Shown: positions 4,724 through 5,629 of the stretch, piece after piece
Layout: the number at the start of each line of letters is the position of its first letter
Numbering within the stretch: the first letter of the stretch is position 1
Assembly (NCBI GenBank): GCA_030695605.1
Contig: JAUYQE010000103.1
Coordinates: forward strand, 1 to 5,629
Source: Nanobdellota archaeon
GTDB lineage: Archaea > Nanobdellota > Nanobdellia > Woesearchaeales > GW2011-AR9
Length of the DNA stretch: 5,629 nucleotides
Direction: 5' to 3'
Position numbers and translations under genes: made by a program
The notes under the pieces: model-generated
What the model was told of the DNA's origin: nothing
Seen by the model: only the letters and a program-made list of their open reading frames with translations
Databases searched by the model: none

Positions 4724-5629
4724 CTATTTTTCCCGCAGCATCTGCTCCAATCTCCCCTTCGCTTCCCGGTACGATTTTTCCTGGATAAAGCCTTTCCTAT
4801 AGCCCTCTTCCAGCGCTGCCAGCTTACGCTTCAGCGCATTTCTGATGGCGCCCGTATCTTCTTTGATAACTTCTCTAATAATCGGTTTCTCTCTGATGAT
4901 TCTTTCTGTGGTGACTTTCTTTTCGACAATCGTCCGGACTTTCTGCCGGCCAATCTTGCGGTGCAGGAAGTAGAGGAGGACAAAAGTCGCTATGGCCAAG
5001 ACCGCCAGCACCGGTATGAGCAGCAAGACGGATGGCTGGGCAAAGGGCCTCGCTAGCCGTGAAGCCAGCTGCGTAAATGGCGCTTCAATATGGAAGATTT
5101 CCGTAGCCGTGGCAAAAGATTGCTCAAAGAGCACTTTGACGCTGAACACATAGTCCCCCGTAGGAATGGTGGCGGGCAGCGGAATAGTTTTTGAGAACGA
5201 CGCTTGCTGCTCCAGGCTGATGATCTCCTCTTCTTCATAGAATTTTGCGTTCTTTATGTCCGTAACGGTATAAATCAGCTTGACATCGGCGGGATGCTGC
5301 TGCCGACGCAAATCAACTAACGTAATCGTGGCTTTGAGGTCTTCTCCGGGGAGCAGGGTTTTCTTCAGCAAGTCAACGCTGGCGTCAAAGAGCACTACTT
5401 CGGATTCGATTTCAAGAACCACGGCAGCTTCTTCGATAACCTGAATTCCCTCGTACAGCCCTTTGAATCGCAGCAGGCCGCTATACACATCCGGCCGGGC
5501 GCTTTTACCGGGATTGAAGAAAATGACGAGTGTCCGGCTTTCTCCCGGCTGGAGTTCGAAGTGCCGGGGGAAAACGTCCACTAACGGGCTGAGGGGATTT
5601 TCCACTTCTATTTCCAAAGGAACTTTTCC
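4724..5629 (-). CDS. Ig-domain membrane protein with SHOCT-like cytoplasmic tail (5' end outside window)
   Basis: The frame stays open to the right edge, so about 301 C-terminal residues are visible. A TTG at 5615-5617 is in frame, but a start there would cut a beta-sandwich in half, so the gene is called partial. Order of parts, numbered from the edge: the second half of a NEW3-like domain (~5-75: VDVFPRHFELQPGESRTLVI, YSGLLRFKG); a second sandwich (~76-182, with PLPATIPTGDYVFSV near its end); a TM helix (~200-223; bases ~4961-5032); a charged stretch with hydrophobic spacing (~230-258) that may be coiled-coil; and a C-terminal helical pair (~262-299) with KLAALEEGYRKGFIQEKSYREA. The last resembles SHOCT-type tails (a helix, then Y-x-K-G-x-I, then a second helix), which usually mediate oligomerisation. 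There is no Cys or sequon in the visible part. The outside resembles its plus-strand neighbours, but the inside is much larger, suggesting it links surface domains to a cytoplasmic partner; this is inference. Confidence 0.85.
   Translation of the reverse strand, partial: GKVPLEIEVENPLSPLVDVFPRHFELQPGESRTLVIFFNPGKSARPDVYSGLLRFKGLYEGIQVIEEAAVVLEIESEVVLFDASVDLLKKTLLPGEDLKATITLVDLRRQQHPADVKLIYTVTDIKNAKFYEEEEIISLEQQASFSKTIPLPATIPTGDYVFSVKVLFEQSFATATEIFHIEAPFTQLASRLARPFAQPSVLLLIPVLAVLAIATFVLLYFLHRKIGRQKVRTIVEKKVTTERIIREKPIIREVIKEDTGAIRNALKRKLAALEEGYRKGFIQEKSYREAKGRLEQMLREK

Noticed and set aside
5615..5617. TTG start for the minus-strand SHOCT-tailed protein
   Set aside because: The frame is open to the window edge, and starting here would leave half a beta-sandwich and no signal peptide before the TM helix.

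Overview
The window reads as chromosomal DNA of an archaeon, most likely a DPANN-type lineage (Woesearchaeota/Pacearchaeota-like). This is inference from sequence style. Two convincing archaeal TATA boxes sit at the expected distance from starts, one start is GTG, and nearly every gene encodes a small secreted or membrane-anchored beta-sandwich protein with no enzymatic motif. There is no rRNA, tRNA, CRISPR array, transposase or phage gene.

Layout. Plus strand, 1-1394: the last 47 codons of a secreted protein, then a type I membrane protein with a signal peptide, about three Ig-like domains, a C-terminal transmembrane (TM) helix and a basic tail. An intergenic region (1395-1576) carries a perfect 31-bp tandem direct repeat, a TATA box and a dyad around the predicted transcription start. 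A second plus-strand operon follows (1577-4260). It encodes a 76-aa single-TM protein, a 278-aa Cys-rich and sequon-rich protein with an N-terminal TM anchor, a 384-aa type I membrane protein paralogous to the 413-aa one, and a 146-aa protein with one N-terminal TM and one Ig-like domain. Two genes lie convergently on the minus strand. One is a 97-aa coiled-coil protein with its own promoter. The other is the 3' part of a further Ig-domain/TM protein whose cytoplasmic tail ends in a SHOCT-like helical hairpin and which runs off the right edge.

The main observation is a repeated two-gene module. A protein ending in an IDINV strand and a Phe/Thr-rich last strand is followed at once by a signal peptide/Ig-like/TM/basic-tail protein. 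The module occurs at 1-1394 and again at 1804-3797. Both anchor proteins share a W-x3-L-[RK]-N-V-[FY] signature and the same ectodomain order. With the neighbouring single-domain and SHOCT-tailed relatives, the region looks like a locus for a cell-surface assembly built from repeated NEW3/CARDB-like beta-sandwich domains. No biochemical function can be assigned from sequence alone.
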